A DNA stretch of 34,819 nt from Planctomycetota bacterium (GTDB lineage: Bacteria; Planctomycetota; Phycisphaerae; Sedimentisphaerales; Anaerobacaceae), in NCBI GenBank assembly GCA_026386835.1, contig JAPLMV010000183.1, positions 1 through 34,819 on the forward strand, given 5' to 3'. The notes under the pieces were generated by a model. The model had not been told where the DNA came from. It worked only from the letters and a program-made list of their open reading frames with translations, and did no database searches. The stretch's first letter is position 1; each line of letters begins with the position of its first letter. Shown here in pieces: positions 8,579 through 17,091 of the stretch. The translations under genes and the position numbers were made by a program.

Positions 8579-10489
8579 ATGTCAAATAAGACCTGTATCA
8601 TTACTTTTGAACCAAGCGGCCTTAATGTCCAAGTCCCCGTTGGGACTAATCTGCTTGAGGCGGCCCACAAAGCAGGGGTCTATCTAAGCAGTATCTGCGG
8701 CGGCGACGGCTGCTGCGGCAAATGCAAACTGATAATCAACCAGGGACAAATTGACAGCAGGCCCGGCACATCTCTTACCGAAGATGAAATAGACCAGAAT
8801 ATAGTTTTGGCCTGCAGGACCAGTGCCATTTCGGATATAACGGCAATGGTACCCAAAACGCACAGTCTAAAGACGGGCCGGATACTCACCGACACCAATA
8901 CTCACCGGCTCGGCGAGCTTGTCGACCAGGTGCGGGCGGAAGTTTTTGAGTTCGACCCGCTGGTTTACAAACTCACTGTTACAATGCGGCTGCCCTCTGT
9001 ACGTGACAACACCGCAGACCTTGAGCGTCTTTATATGGCCGTTCGGGAGAAAATTAACGCACCTGTAATAGAAACCGGCCTTGCTGTCATGCAAAAACTT
9101 TCAAAGGTACTCACTGCGGCAAACTACACGGTTGCGGTAACAATAGCAAAACATGACGGCGTGATGGAAATTATTGATGTCCAGCCGGCCAAATGCAGCC
9201 AGACGAGTTTTGCCGTTGCGGTCGATGTGGGAACAACGACGGTAGTCGCCCATCTTGTCGATTTGACAAACGCCGAAACTATAGATGCCGAGGCGATGTA
9301 CAACAGCCAGATAAAATTCGGAGAGGATTATATCCACAGAATCATCTATGGTGAACAGGAAGACGACGGGTTCAAAGAGTTGCAAAGTTGTATCATAAAT
9401 GACATAAATAGTCTAATTGGGACAATTGCATCGAGGCGGAAAATCGACCTGCAGGATATAACCGCTGTCGTCTGTTCCGGCAATACCGCAATGATACATT
9501 TCCTGCTGAATCTCGATTCAAAACGCATACGCAGAGAGCCGTATATCGCATCGGCGGGTTTCATACCGCCGATTCAGGCCTCGCAGGTCGGGATAAAAAT
9601 TAACAATAACGGCCTGTTGTATTGCCTGCCCAGCGTAGCGGCGTATGTCGGCGGCGACATTGTGGCCGGAGTATTGAGTACGCGGATTTATAACAAAACA
9701 GGTGTCAGTCTTTTCGTCGACTTGGGAACAAATGGAGAGGTGGTTTTAGGCAACTGCGACTGGATGGTCTGTGCATCAAGTTCGGCAGGCCCTGCCTTTG
9801 AAGGAAGCGGGGTAAAGTGCGGCATGCGTGCACAGACGGGGGCTATTGAGGAGCTGACGATTAACAGCAACGGGGACATCAAATTTAAGACCATTGGCGA
9901 TGTCAGACCAGTGGGCATTTGCGGCTCAGGTCTGCTGGATACCCTTGCAGAGCTTTTTGTAAATGGAATTATAGACAGGACAGGCCGATTCAAAAAAAAC
10001 AGCCGATGGAAATTAACTGAAGGCGGGGACGGCCTTGAGTTTGAGCTTTTCTCTCCAGGCACAGACGGGCCGGGGATAGTAATTACGCAGGCGGACATAA
10101 GTAATCTTATTCGCTCGAAGGCAGGGGTTTTTGCTGCGATAAAGGTGCTGATGAAAGCGATGGAGACTGAAACAGAAGACATTGAAATGGTTTATCTTGC
10201 AGGCGGATTCGGCAATTTCCTCAATGTTCAGCAGGCCGTTATTATCGGGATGCTGCCGGATGTACCTGCGGAAAAAATTAAATTCGTTGGCAATACCTCT
10301 ATCGCAGGGGCGAAAGCGGTTTTACTTAGCAAAAAGGCACACGAAACGGCAGAAAAAATCGCTCACAGTATGACTTATTTTGATTTGATGACTCATCCGG
10401 GCTATATGGATGAATTTATAAGGGCAAGTTTTTTACCGCACACGGACCTGTCGCTGTTCCCTTCGGCCCAGTGCGTGAAAACTGATTGA
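8579..10489 (+). CDS. acsV: Reductive activator of the corrinoid protein (RACo type)
   Basis: 636-residue ATP-dependent reactivator that reduces Co(II) back to Co(I) when the corrinoid protein is oxidised. The N-terminal plant-type Fe2S2 ferredoxin domain has Cys40, 45/46, 49 and 79 (CGGDGCCGKC, then ACRT). A linker domain and a C-terminal actin-like ATPase (ASKHA) region follow, with VDVGTTTV near residue 215 and FVDLGTNGEV near 380. Length matches the Carboxydothermus enzyme. The stop overlaps the region upstream of the second cooC-like gene, and the order acsC-acsV-cooC-acsD resembles other acetogen clusters. Confidence 0.94.
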   Translation: MSNKTCIITFEPSGLNVQVPVGTNLLEAAHKAGVYLSSICGGDGCCGKCKLIINQGQIDSRPGTSLTEDEIDQNIVLACRTSAISDITAMVPKTHSLKTGRILTDTNTHRLGELVDQVRAEVFEFDPLVYKLTVTMRLPSVRDNTADLERLYMAVREKINAPVIETGLAVMQKLSKVLTAANYTVAVTIAKHDGVMEIIDVQPAKCSQTSFAVAVDVGTTTVVAHLVDLTNAETIDAEAMYNSQIKFGEDYIHRIIYGEQEDDGFKELQSCIINDINSLIGTIASRRKIDLQDITAVVCSGNTAMIHFLLNLDSKRIRREPYIASAGFIPPIQASQVGIKINNNGLLYCLPSVAAYVGGDIVAGVLSTRIYNKTGVSLFVDLGTNGEVVLGNCDWMVCASSSAGPAFEGSGVKCGMRAQTGAIEELTINSNGDIKFKTIGDVRPVGICGSGLLDTLAELFVNGIIDRTGRFKKNSRWKLTEGGDGLEFELFSPGTDGPGIVITQADISNLIRSKAGVFAAIKVLMKAMETETEDIEMVYLAGGFGNFLNVQQAVIIGMLPDVPAEKIKFVGNTSIAGAKAVLLSKKAHETAEKIAHSMTYFDLMTHPGYMDEFIRASFLPHTDLSLFPSAQCVKTD

Positions 10490-10503
10490 AAAGAAAAACA
10501 AAT

Positions 10504-11247
10504 ATGGCAACAACAATTGCAGTAAGCGGAAAAGGTGGTTCCGGCAAAACAACAATATCGGCGATGATTATACGCTCGCTGATGAAAAAACCGTCCAAAG
10601 CTATACTTGCTGTTGATGCAGACCCAAATTCGTGCTTAGGTCTTGCGATGGGAGTTATGCCGGAAAGCACCATAGCGGAAATTCGCGAGCAGACACGCGC
10701 AAAACCGGCTGCCAATGAAGGCCTCGACAAGGTGCGATCGGTTGAGTATGGGATTCAGCAGGCAGTTACCGAAGCAAAGGGTTTTGATTTGCTCACGATG
10801 GGAAGGCCTGAAGGGCCAAGCTGTTACTGTGCGGTCAATAACCTCCTGCGGAAGTTTCTCGATGACCTCAGTTCGGCATACGAATTTGTAGTTATCGATA
10901 ACGAAGCGGGGATGGAGCATTTGTCTCGCAGAACAACCAATAATGTTGACCTGCTTTTGATAGTGGCAGAACCAGGCCCGGTTGGAAAAGTTACCGCCAA
11001 AAGGATTTTTGAGCTTGCCAGGAAGCTGCCGATAGAAGTCAGGCAAATCGGCATTATATGGAACAGGACCGAGCTTGCTGACAGCGTGGATGGAATAGAA
11101 ACTTTCGGATGTGTGCCTTATGACAAAGCTGTTTTAGATGCAGCGATGCAGGGAAAAACGGTGCTTGATTTGGATGTGAATACACCGGCATTTGCTGCGG
11201 TACGAAGTATACTTGAGAGCAAAATAGGAAAAGTAAATAGAAAATAG
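10504..11247 (+). CDS. acsF: Second CooC/AcsF-like ATPase, ACS or CODH maturation
   Basis: 247-residue MinD-like ATPase. Deviant Walker A GKGGSGKTT (about residues 9-17) and a Cys-X-Cys pair (C107, C109, in GPSCYCAV), the metal-binding signature of CooC/AcsF proteins. Acetogen operons usually carry one such gene near acsV and acsD; here a second lies at the operon start. Family knowledge suggests nickel loading into acetyl-CoA synthase or CODH; which substrate belongs to which copy cannot be read from sequence. The ATG at 10504 gives the canonical N-terminus MATTIAVSGKGG; an upstream TTG at 10486 would overlap acsV. The symbol is tentative. Confidence 0.88.
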   Translation: MATTIAVSGKGGSGKTTISAMIIRSLMKKPSKAILAVDADPNSCLGLAMGVMPESTIAEIREQTRAKPAANEGLDKVRSVEYGIQQAVTEAKGFDLLTMGRPEGPSCYCAVNNLLRKFLDDLSSAYEFVVIDNEAGMEHLSRRTTNNVDLLLIVAEPGPVGKVTAKRIFELARKLPIEVRQIGIIWNRTELADSVDGIETFGCVPYDKAVLDAAMQGKTVLDLDVNTPAFAAVRSILESKIGKVNRK

Positions 11248-11263
11248 CATTGGAGGATTTCAG

Positions 11264-12223
11264 ATGCCAGTTCCTGAAGTTGCAGACAGTTTCAGCGGTT
11301 CGGTAACGAAAATTACGCTTGGTGCGGCAAAAGCCGGCGGCGGCACGCGAACGTCGACGATAACCGTAGGCGGCTCGCGCAATGTCGTTTATGGCGGCGC
11401 ACCGGACAACGCCGGCGAAAGGCCTGTCATTGCTATGGATGTTCTGGATATATGTCCAGACGACTGGCCCGATGCCCTTGTCGAACCATATAAGGATGTG
11501 CTTGGTAATCCCGTCGCCTGGGCGAAAAAATGTGTCAATGAATTCGGCGCCGATTTAATCTGCATCAAATTCGACGGCATTCATCCAGATAAAGGCGACA
11601 AAGATGCTGAACAGGCGGTAAAAGTTACACAGGATGTATTAAAGGCGGTCGGTGTGCCGCTTGTGCTGTGGGGCAGCGGAAATGCCGACAAGGATAATCA
11701 GGTCATGCCAAAGGTTAGCCAGGCCGCAAAAGGTGAGAACTGCCTCGTCGGTACGGTGACACAAGATAATTACAAGGCACTGACAGCGATAGCCCTTGCC
11801 GACGGCCACTGTCTTATTACCCATGCACCTCTGGACATCAACATCGCAAAGCAGATTAATATCCTTGTTTCCGATATGGGTTTCCCGCTTGAAAAGATAG
11901 TAACATTCCAGGCGACAGGTGCTCTTGGATACGGGATGGAGTATGCCTATTCGATTCAGGAACGTCAGCGGCTGGCGGCACTTGGCGGCGATAAGATGAT
12001 GGCAATGCCGGTCATCTGCGACGTGGGTTATGAGGCATGGCGTGCAAAAGAGGCGAAATTAGTGGATGCCCCGGCCGGCTGGGGAACTGTTCAGGACAGG
12101 GGACCGATGTGGGAGGCAACCACCGCAATATGTCTTCTTCAGGCAGGTGCAAATATAATCAGAATGCGTCACCCAACAGCGGTGGCTGCGGTTAAGAATT
12201 TTATACAACAGATTTGGCAGTAA
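11264..12223 (+). CDS. acsD: Corrinoid iron-sulfur protein small subunit
   Basis: 319-residue TIM-barrel beta subunit of CFeSP. It partners AcsC and helps hold the corrinoid cofactor. It shows the family pattern: an N-terminal VTLGG-like strand (KITLGAAKAGGG), then ERPVIAMDVLD, LICIKFDGIHPDKGD and the C-terminal GAGANIIRMRHP-like segment (QAGANIIRMRHP). Strong ribosome binding site GGAGG six bases before the ATG. It starts 16 bases after the second cooC-like gene and ends 41 bases before the chosen acsE start. Confidence 0.95.
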   Translation: MPVPEVADSFSGSVTKITLGAAKAGGGTRTSTITVGGSRNVVYGGAPDNAGERPVIAMDVLDICPDDWPDALVEPYKDVLGNPVAWAKKCVNEFGADLICIKFDGIHPDKGDKDAEQAVKVTQDVLKAVGVPLVLWGSGNADKDNQVMPKVSQAAKGENCLVGTVTQDNYKALTAIALADGHCLITHAPLDINIAKQINILVSDMGFPLEKIVTFQATGALGYGMEYAYSIQERQRLAALGGDKMMAMPVICDVGYEAWRAKEAKLVDAPAGWGTVQDRGPMWEATTAICLLQAGANIIRMRHPTAVAAVKNFIQQIWQ

Positions 12224-12264
12224 AAACTATTGAAAGCTGGAGATTTGGAAAGGAAAGGTTTGAT

Positions 12265-12996
12265 ATGATACTGATAGGAGAAAGAATTAACGGAATGTTC
12301 ACGGACGTCAAGCAGGCCATTGCCGACAAGAATAAAAAGGTCATTCAGGACCTTGCCCAAAGACAAACGCAGGCTGGTGCAACATATCTTGACGTAAATG
12401 TCGGCACCGCAGCCGCTGACCAGGAAGGCACTATTCAATGGCTGGTCGAAACACTGCTTAATTCGGCACCTTTGAATAAAAAGACCGATGAGGAAATATT
12501 ATACAAGTATATGGAAATGGCGGAAAAGGCAGGCCCAAAGGCAAATCTTATTGCCCTTGCAATGGATAAAAACGGCGTGCCGCAGGACACTGATACCCGC
12601 GTGGCGATAGCCGCTGAAATTCTGCAAAAAGCACTGGAAAGAGGGTTTGAAACGCAGAGGCTGTTCATCGACCCGATTGTTCTGCCTGTCAAGGTGCCCA
12701 ACGCTCAGACCCAGCCGGCAATTATCCTTGCGGCGATGGACCAGATTCGGCTTTTGGCAGACCCGCCGCCGCATATGACGGTAGGTCTCTCGAACCTTTC
12801 GCAGGGTGCAGCCGAGAGAAGTCTCATTAACCGTGTATTCCTCGCGATGGCTATGTCGCACGGCCTGGACTCGGCAATTGCCGATGTCTTCGACGAAAAT
12901 CTAATGAATGCCGTTGCCACTTGCGATATGTTAATGAACAGGCAGATATATTCCGACAGTTTCCTTAAAGTATATGCAACGGCGAACAAAAAATAG
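12265..12996 (+). CDS. acsE: Methyl-THF:corrinoid protein methyltransferase with internal deletion
   Basis: Pterin-binding TIM-barrel enzyme (MeTr) that moves the methyl group from methyl-THF to the cobalt of CFeSP. The ends are typical: MILIGERINGMF at the start, then LDVNVG, FIDPIVLP, VGLSNLSQG and a C-terminal SDSFLKVY. Length is 243 residues against about 262 in Moorella. Against the Moorella sequence as I remember it, the text jumps from QWLVET directly to LLNSAPL at about base 12453. It lacks about 28 residues, including the LCLDS strand whose Asp75 binds the pterin; the Asn96 equivalent is kept in LLNS. The reading frame is intact across the join. The start at 12265 follows GGAAAGG; an earlier start at 12214 would overlap acsD. 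Confidence 0.9.
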   Translation: MILIGERINGMFTDVKQAIADKNKKVIQDLAQRQTQAGATYLDVNVGTAAADQEGTIQWLVETLLNSAPLNKKTDEEILYKYMEMAEKAGPKANLIALAMDKNGVPQDTDTRVAIAAEILQKALERGFETQRLFIDPIVLPVKVPNAQTQPAIILAAMDQIRLLADPPPHMTVGLSNLSQGAAERSLINRVFLAMAMSHGLDSAIADVFDENLMNAVATCDMLMNRQIYSDSFLKVYATANKK

Positions 12997-13043
12997 CATA
13001 TAGGAAAAACGCTGCACAAATTACCAATCACGAGTCTTGAAAT

Positions 13044-14807
13044 ATGAACCTTGACCCCACAAAACTAAAGGGCTGGGAAATTGCCGAGCTTGCCGAGCAG
13101 CAGATGAAACCCATCAGCATGGTTGCTGCTGAATTAGGTCTGCAGGAGCAGGAAATTATACCGATGGGCAGGGCCATCGCAAAAGTTGATTACCGAAAGG
13201 TAATGGAACGGCTGACCGGCGACCACCAGGCCAAATATATCGACGTAACCGCTATTACACCAACACCGTTGGGTGAAGGCAAAACAACAACCACTATTGG
13301 TCTTGTCCAGGGTCTCGGTAAACTCAAAAAGCGGGTTGTCGGAGCAATAAGGCAGTCTAGCAGCGGCCCGACATTCAACATAAAAGGTTCCGCAGCGGGA
13401 GGGGGACTTGCCCAGTGTATTCCCCAGACTCCTCTTGCGATAAGATTGACCGGCGACATCGACTGTGTAACAAATGCACATAATATTGCGATGACTGCTC
13501 TTACATCCCGAATGCAGCATGAACAAAATTACAGCGACCAGGACCTTGTAAAACGAGGTCTTAAACGTCTTGATATCGACCCCAGTCGCGTCCAGTTCAA
13601 ATGGCTAATGGATTTTTGCGCACAGGCACTGCGAAATATCACCATCGGCAAAGGCGGAAAGATGGACGGTGTGGAGATGGAATCGGGCTTTGCGATTTCC
13701 GCATCCAGCGAGGTTATGGCGATTCTGGCGGTCGCAAAGGACTTGAAAGATATGCGAGAGCGCATGGGCAGAATCGTTGTGGCTTACAATAAGAAAGGCA
13801 ATGAAATCACCACCGCAGACCTACAGGTCGATGGGGCGATGACGGCATGGATGGCCGATGCCCTCAATCCCAATCTCCTGCAGACCATCGAAGGTCAGCC
13901 GATATTCGTGCACGCAGGACCTTTCGCAAATATCGCCATAGGACAAAGTTCGATTGCCGCAGACCTGCTTGGCACTAAATTGGCCGACTACCACATTACC
14001 GAAAGCGGTTTTGCCGCCGATATCGGCTTCGAAAAATTTTGGAACTTAAAATGCAGAATATCGGGCCTCAAACCCAGCGCCGTCGTCATTGTGGCAACCG
14101 TCCGTGCGCTGAAGATGCACGGCGGCGGCCCAGCAGTAAAGCCGGGAATGCCCCTCGATGATGCGTATGTTAAGGAAAATCTCGGCCTTGTCGAAAAAGG
14201 CTGCGAAAATCTTATTGCTCATATCGATATAGTTAAAAAAAGCGGCGTAAAGCCGGTAGTGTGTATAAACAGCTTTTACACCGATACCCAAGCCGAAATC
14301 GAACTGGTGCGAAAAATCGCCGATAAGAACGGCGCTTTGCCTGCTGTCTCGGAGCACTGGCTAAAAGGCGGTGAAGGGGCACTCGAACTGGCGCAGGCGG
14401 TCATGTCGGCCTGCAATGAGAAAAATAATTTCAGATTCCTCTACGATTTGAATACACCGCTTAGAAAACGCATAGAACTGATTGCAAAAGAAGTTTACGG
14501 CGCTGACGGCGTAAGTTACAGCGATACGGCACTTGAAAAAGCCAAAGCCATCGAGGCCGACCCGCAGGCAAATCATCTCGGTACATGTATGGCCAAGACG
14601 CATCTTAGCCTGTCCGACGACCCGAATCTCAAGAATAGACCGAGGGGCTGGACTCTTGCCATTCGCGACATTTTAGTGTACAAAGGAGCCGGCCTTGTCG
14701 TCCCGATATCTGGAACAATTAAACTTATGCCAGGCACAAGTTCAGACCCGGCATTTCGCAGAATCGACGTGGACGTCAATACCGGAAAAGTACACGGACT
14801 GTTTTAA
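13044..14807 (+). CDS. fhs: Formate--tetrahydrofolate ligase
   Basis: 587-residue FTHFS, slightly longer than the usual 556-560. It makes 10-formyl-THF from formate, THF and ATP, the entry of the methyl branch. ATP-binding loop TPLGEGKTTTT at residues 74-84, followed by SSSGPTFNIKGSAAGGG. The C-terminal half keeps RALKMHGG, SEHWLKGGEGA and the PGTSSDPA substrate loop. Part of the acs operon (47 bases after acsE) and followed 17 bases later by folD, so three folate-linked genes sit together. Weak ribosome binding site. Confidence 0.96.
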   Translation: MNLDPTKLKGWEIAELAEQQMKPISMVAAELGLQEQEIIPMGRAIAKVDYRKVMERLTGDHQAKYIDVTAITPTPLGEGKTTTTIGLVQGLGKLKKRVVGAIRQSSSGPTFNIKGSAAGGGLAQCIPQTPLAIRLTGDIDCVTNAHNIAMTALTSRMQHEQNYSDQDLVKRGLKRLDIDPSRVQFKWLMDFCAQALRNITIGKGGKMDGVEMESGFAISASSEVMAILAVAKDLKDMRERMGRIVVAYNKKGNEITTADLQVDGAMTAWMADALNPNLLQTIEGQPIFVHAGPFANIAIGQSSIAADLLGTKLADYHITESGFAADIGFEKFWNLKCRISGLKPSAVVIVATVRALKMHGGGPAVKPGMPLDDAYVKENLGLVEKGCENLIAHIDIVKKSGVKPVVCINSFYTDTQAEIELVRKIADKNGALPAVSEHWLKGGEGALELAQAVMSACNEKNNFRFLYDLNTPLRKRIELIAKEVYGADGVSYSDTALEKAKAIEADPQANHLGTCMAKTHLSLSDDPNLKNRPRGWTLAIRDILVYKGAGLVVPISGTIKLMPGTSSDPAFRRIDVDVNTGKVHGLF

Positions 14808-14824
14808 TTTGCCAGGAGCGATAG

Positions 14825-15706
14825 ATGACTGCACGGATTATAGATGGCGCAAAAGTCGCTGCCGACATGCGGGCCGAACTGAAAGAACACGTTGCAGAAC
14901 TTAAGAAACAAGGCATTGTGCCCGGCCTGGGTGTTATTCTTGTCGGACAGGACCCCGCTTCAAACTCTTATGTTACCGCCAAAGAACGCGCCTGCGCAGA
15001 GATTGGGATTTATTCCGACGACAACCGCCTGCCCGCACAGACATCTCAGAAAGATTTGATTGCCCTGATAAAGAAAATGAACGCCGACCCCAAAATCAAC
15101 GGCATCCTCGTGCAGCTTCCTTTACCCAAACACCTAATCGAGGACCAAGTCCTTATGACCATCAGCCCCGACAAGGATGTGGATGGTTTTCATCCGACAA
15201 ATGTCGGCAGAATGGTCGTGGGCGAAAAGGCGTTTTTGCCCTGTACGCCGCACGGCGTTATTCAATTACTGATTCGCAGCTCCGTCACCATCGATGGTTC
15301 ACATGTGGTAATTGTCGGCAGAAGCAACATTGTGGGCAAACCACTTGCGAATATGCTCATTCAAAAAAGTCCGACCGGCAACGCCACTGTAACTATTTGT
15401 CATACCCGCACAAAAAACCTTGCCTTCCATACAAAACAAGCTGACATAGTCATCGCTGCTGCGGGCAAACCCAACACTATTACTGCGGATATGATAAAGC
15501 CCGGTGCAGTGGTTATCGATGTGGGTGTCAATCGTATTGAGGATTCGACGAAAAAAAGCGGCTACCGTCTTGTGGGTGACGTTGATTTTGAAAATGTAAA
15601 GGAAAAGGCAAGCCTGATTACTCCTGTCCCCGGCGGCGTCGGACCAATGACCATAACTATGCTGCTTTACAACACCGTCGAATCTGCAAAACGGAACGCT
15701 GAGTAG
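14825..15706 (+). CDS. folD: Methylene-THF dehydrogenase / methenyl-THF cyclohydrolase
   Basis: 293-residue bifunctional FolD, which converts 10-formyl-THF to methylene-THF via methenyl-THF. Family signatures: SYVTAKERACAEIG with the active-site Lys, the GILVQLPLP loop, DKDVDGFHP and the Rossmann stretch VVIVGRSNIVGKPLANML. The C-terminal PVPGGVGPMTITML is complete. AGGAG six bases before the ATG. Last gene of the operon; a bifunctional FolD removes the need for a separate cyclohydrolase (fchA), which is absent here. Confidence 0.97.
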   Translation: MTARIIDGAKVAADMRAELKEHVAELKKQGIVPGLGVILVGQDPASNSYVTAKERACAEIGIYSDDNRLPAQTSQKDLIALIKKMNADPKINGILVQLPLPKHLIEDQVLMTISPDKDVDGFHPTNVGRMVVGEKAFLPCTPHGVIQLLIRSSVTIDGSHVVIVGRSNIVGKPLANMLIQKSPTGNATVTICHTRTKNLAFHTKQADIVIAAAGKPNTITADMIKPGAVVIDVGVNRIEDSTKKSGYRLVGDVDFENVKEKASLITPVPGGVGPMTITMLLYNTVESAKRNAE

Positions 15707-15724
15707 TTTTTTGCGCATAATAAT

Positions 15725-15751
15725 GGCCGTGAGTGTCTGTGCCCCACGGCC
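15725..15751 (+). terminator. stem-loop after folD, possible operon end
   Basis: GGCCGTG (15725-15731) pairs perfectly with CACGGCC (15745-15751) around a 13-base loop, 19 bases after the folD stop and between two convergent genes. No U-run follows, so it would be an imperfect terminator or an mRNA 3' end stabiliser. Confidence 0.35.
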
Positions 15752-15800
15752 AACAAGGAGTAGTATTGTGTCAACAATCAAGAAACAGAAAGTTTATAGG

Positions 15801-16088
15801 TCAGCCTTTTCTGGCTACTAATTTTTCTTTGCCTTGCCTCTCATCTAACTTCTGCTTGACAAATTCGTACACACTACAGGCAGTATCCTTGGCCACGACC
15901 CCCAATCGGCTGACCGCAACATAAAAGTTTTGTTTGAATTCCCCCGGCTTTACCTCCGACAATGCATCGCTTTTTACAAAAGTGTTTGCCCCCGCATGCA
16001 AAGCAGGATTGGCATGTGCCGTCGTCAAACAGTAAACCGCAGTTGCGAAACCAGCAAAGTAAACAACCATCAGAAATAGGATTTTCAC
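15801..16088 (-). CDS. Small exported or membrane-anchored protein, function unknown
   Basis: 95 residues from a GTG at 16088, preceded by AAGGGGGGCTGGAAA. A hydrophobic N-terminal segment (about residues 3-24) looks like a signal peptide or anchor. Then come an ANPALHAG stretch, a short mixed region and a charged Lys/Arg-rich tail. No family is recognised. It runs convergent to folD and is probably monocistronic. The readable signal-like start, ribosome binding site and lack of an overlapping gene support it as real, but nothing shows its function. Confidence 0.5.
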   Translation of the reverse strand: MKILFLMVVYFAGFATAVYCLTTAHANPALHAGANTFVKSDALSEVKPGEFKQNFYVAVSRLGVVAKDTACSVYEFVKQKLDERQGKEKLVARKG

Positions 16089-16864
16089 TTTCCAGCCCCC
16101 CTTGTAAATTTCTTCAAATTACCTAAAATAGTTTGTAGCAAGAGAGTTCATGGTTCGTAGCAAGACTTTGCCACGAAATACGTACTACGAACTATCAACT
16201 ACGAACTTATTTATCTATCTCTGCCCAATTAAAATATAACATAAAAAAAAGGCTTTGCCAAATCGCAGGGCCGGTCGTTCCATATTTTCTACCATTGCTG
16301 AGATTGGGTTTGATTGGGTTTGTTTTGCATAATAGTCCACATCCCATAATTCGTTGTAATTCCTTGTATTTACTAATGTTAAAACATTTTTAGCATTTTG
16401 AAAATTGGGTTTGTTTTGCATAATTTGATATTTTTGGTCGAAATATTTTTAGCCAAGAACACAGAACTCAGTCCGTAAGGACTCCATAGGAGAACACAGT
16501 ACCCAGAATAAGAGAATAAAAATTCCATATAGAGAAAACACGATAAATCGTGTACTCCAAACGAGGACAGAAAAACTGCGTCCCTATAAAGGGGGGAAGC
16601 TGCGCGTTTGGTCGAAAAAAGTTCACCACGAAGCTCACGAAGAGCACGAAGAAAAGTCATAACTAATTGTAAAATAAAGAGTTAAAAATGGTGAAAAATT
16701 TTTTAAAATTTCCGTTTTTGCCTTTTGGATACCTGCGCGTTTGGCCGAAGTCGTGTTGCGTATATCGTATATAGTATTGCGTTATTTAGGGAAAGCGGTT
16801 TAACGGTGGAACGGCAATAAAGAGCATAAGGCATGAAGAGAGTTTTGGGTTCGTAGTTCATAGT
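16089..16864. repeat. 776-base intergenic region with short interspersed repeats
   Basis: No convincing gene. It holds two identical 21-base copies at 16313-16333 and 16404-16424 (core TTGGGTTTGTTTTGCATAA, with a further partial copy directly before the first), two copies of CTGCGCGTTTGG(T/C)CGAA at 16600-16616 and 16733-16749, and direct and inverted ACTACGAAC-type words near 16140-16206 and 16850. Open frames on the minus strand here read NKPNF- and KQTQSNPI-like words that come from the repeats. I take these to be dispersed planctomycete intergenic repeats, from memory of similar genomes. Confidence 0.5.
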
Positions 16865-17050
16865 TCATGAGGTTTGACTATTGTCATGCGTCGTTTTTTT
16901 GTCTCCGGAACTTTTTCTTCTGATGATAGCCTGACGAAGGATATATTCGATTTGGCCATTTACACTGCGAAGTTCCTCGGCTGCCCAACGCTCAAGTTCA
17001 GTCCATAATTCTGGATTGATTCGTAAAAGAAACTGTTTTCGTGTTTCCAT
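16865..17050 (-). CDS. Ribbon-helix-helix (Arc-type) DNA-binding protein
   Basis: 61 residues. A short beta strand (KQFLLRI), helix (NPELWTELERWAAEE) and second helix (SVNGQIEYILRQAIIRR) match the Arc/MetJ ribbon-helix-helix fold, with a charged tail of unclear role. It lies 41 bases downstream of the SPFH gene on the same strand, so the two form an operon; I recall this pairing from other genomes. A 15-base palindrome at 18120-18134 upstream of the operon is a plausible operator for this dimeric repressor. No toxin gene is adjacent. Confidence 0.75.
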   Translation of the reverse strand: METRKQFLLRINPELWTELERWAAEELRSVNGQIEYILRQAIIRRKSSGDKKTTHDNSQTS

Positions 17051-17091
17051 TATATATTTTTAAGTCTTTAAACTTCATCTTCAAAAATATG

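Noticed and set aside
15768..15821. 17-residue plus-strand frame from a GTG with AAGGAG upstream
   Set aside because: Good ribosome binding site, but the frame is very short, overlaps the 3' end of the opposite gene and shows no recognisable motif.
16215..16421. 68-codon minus-strand open frame
   Set aside because: Its sequence is the translation of the intergenic repeat; no ribosome binding site and no domain.
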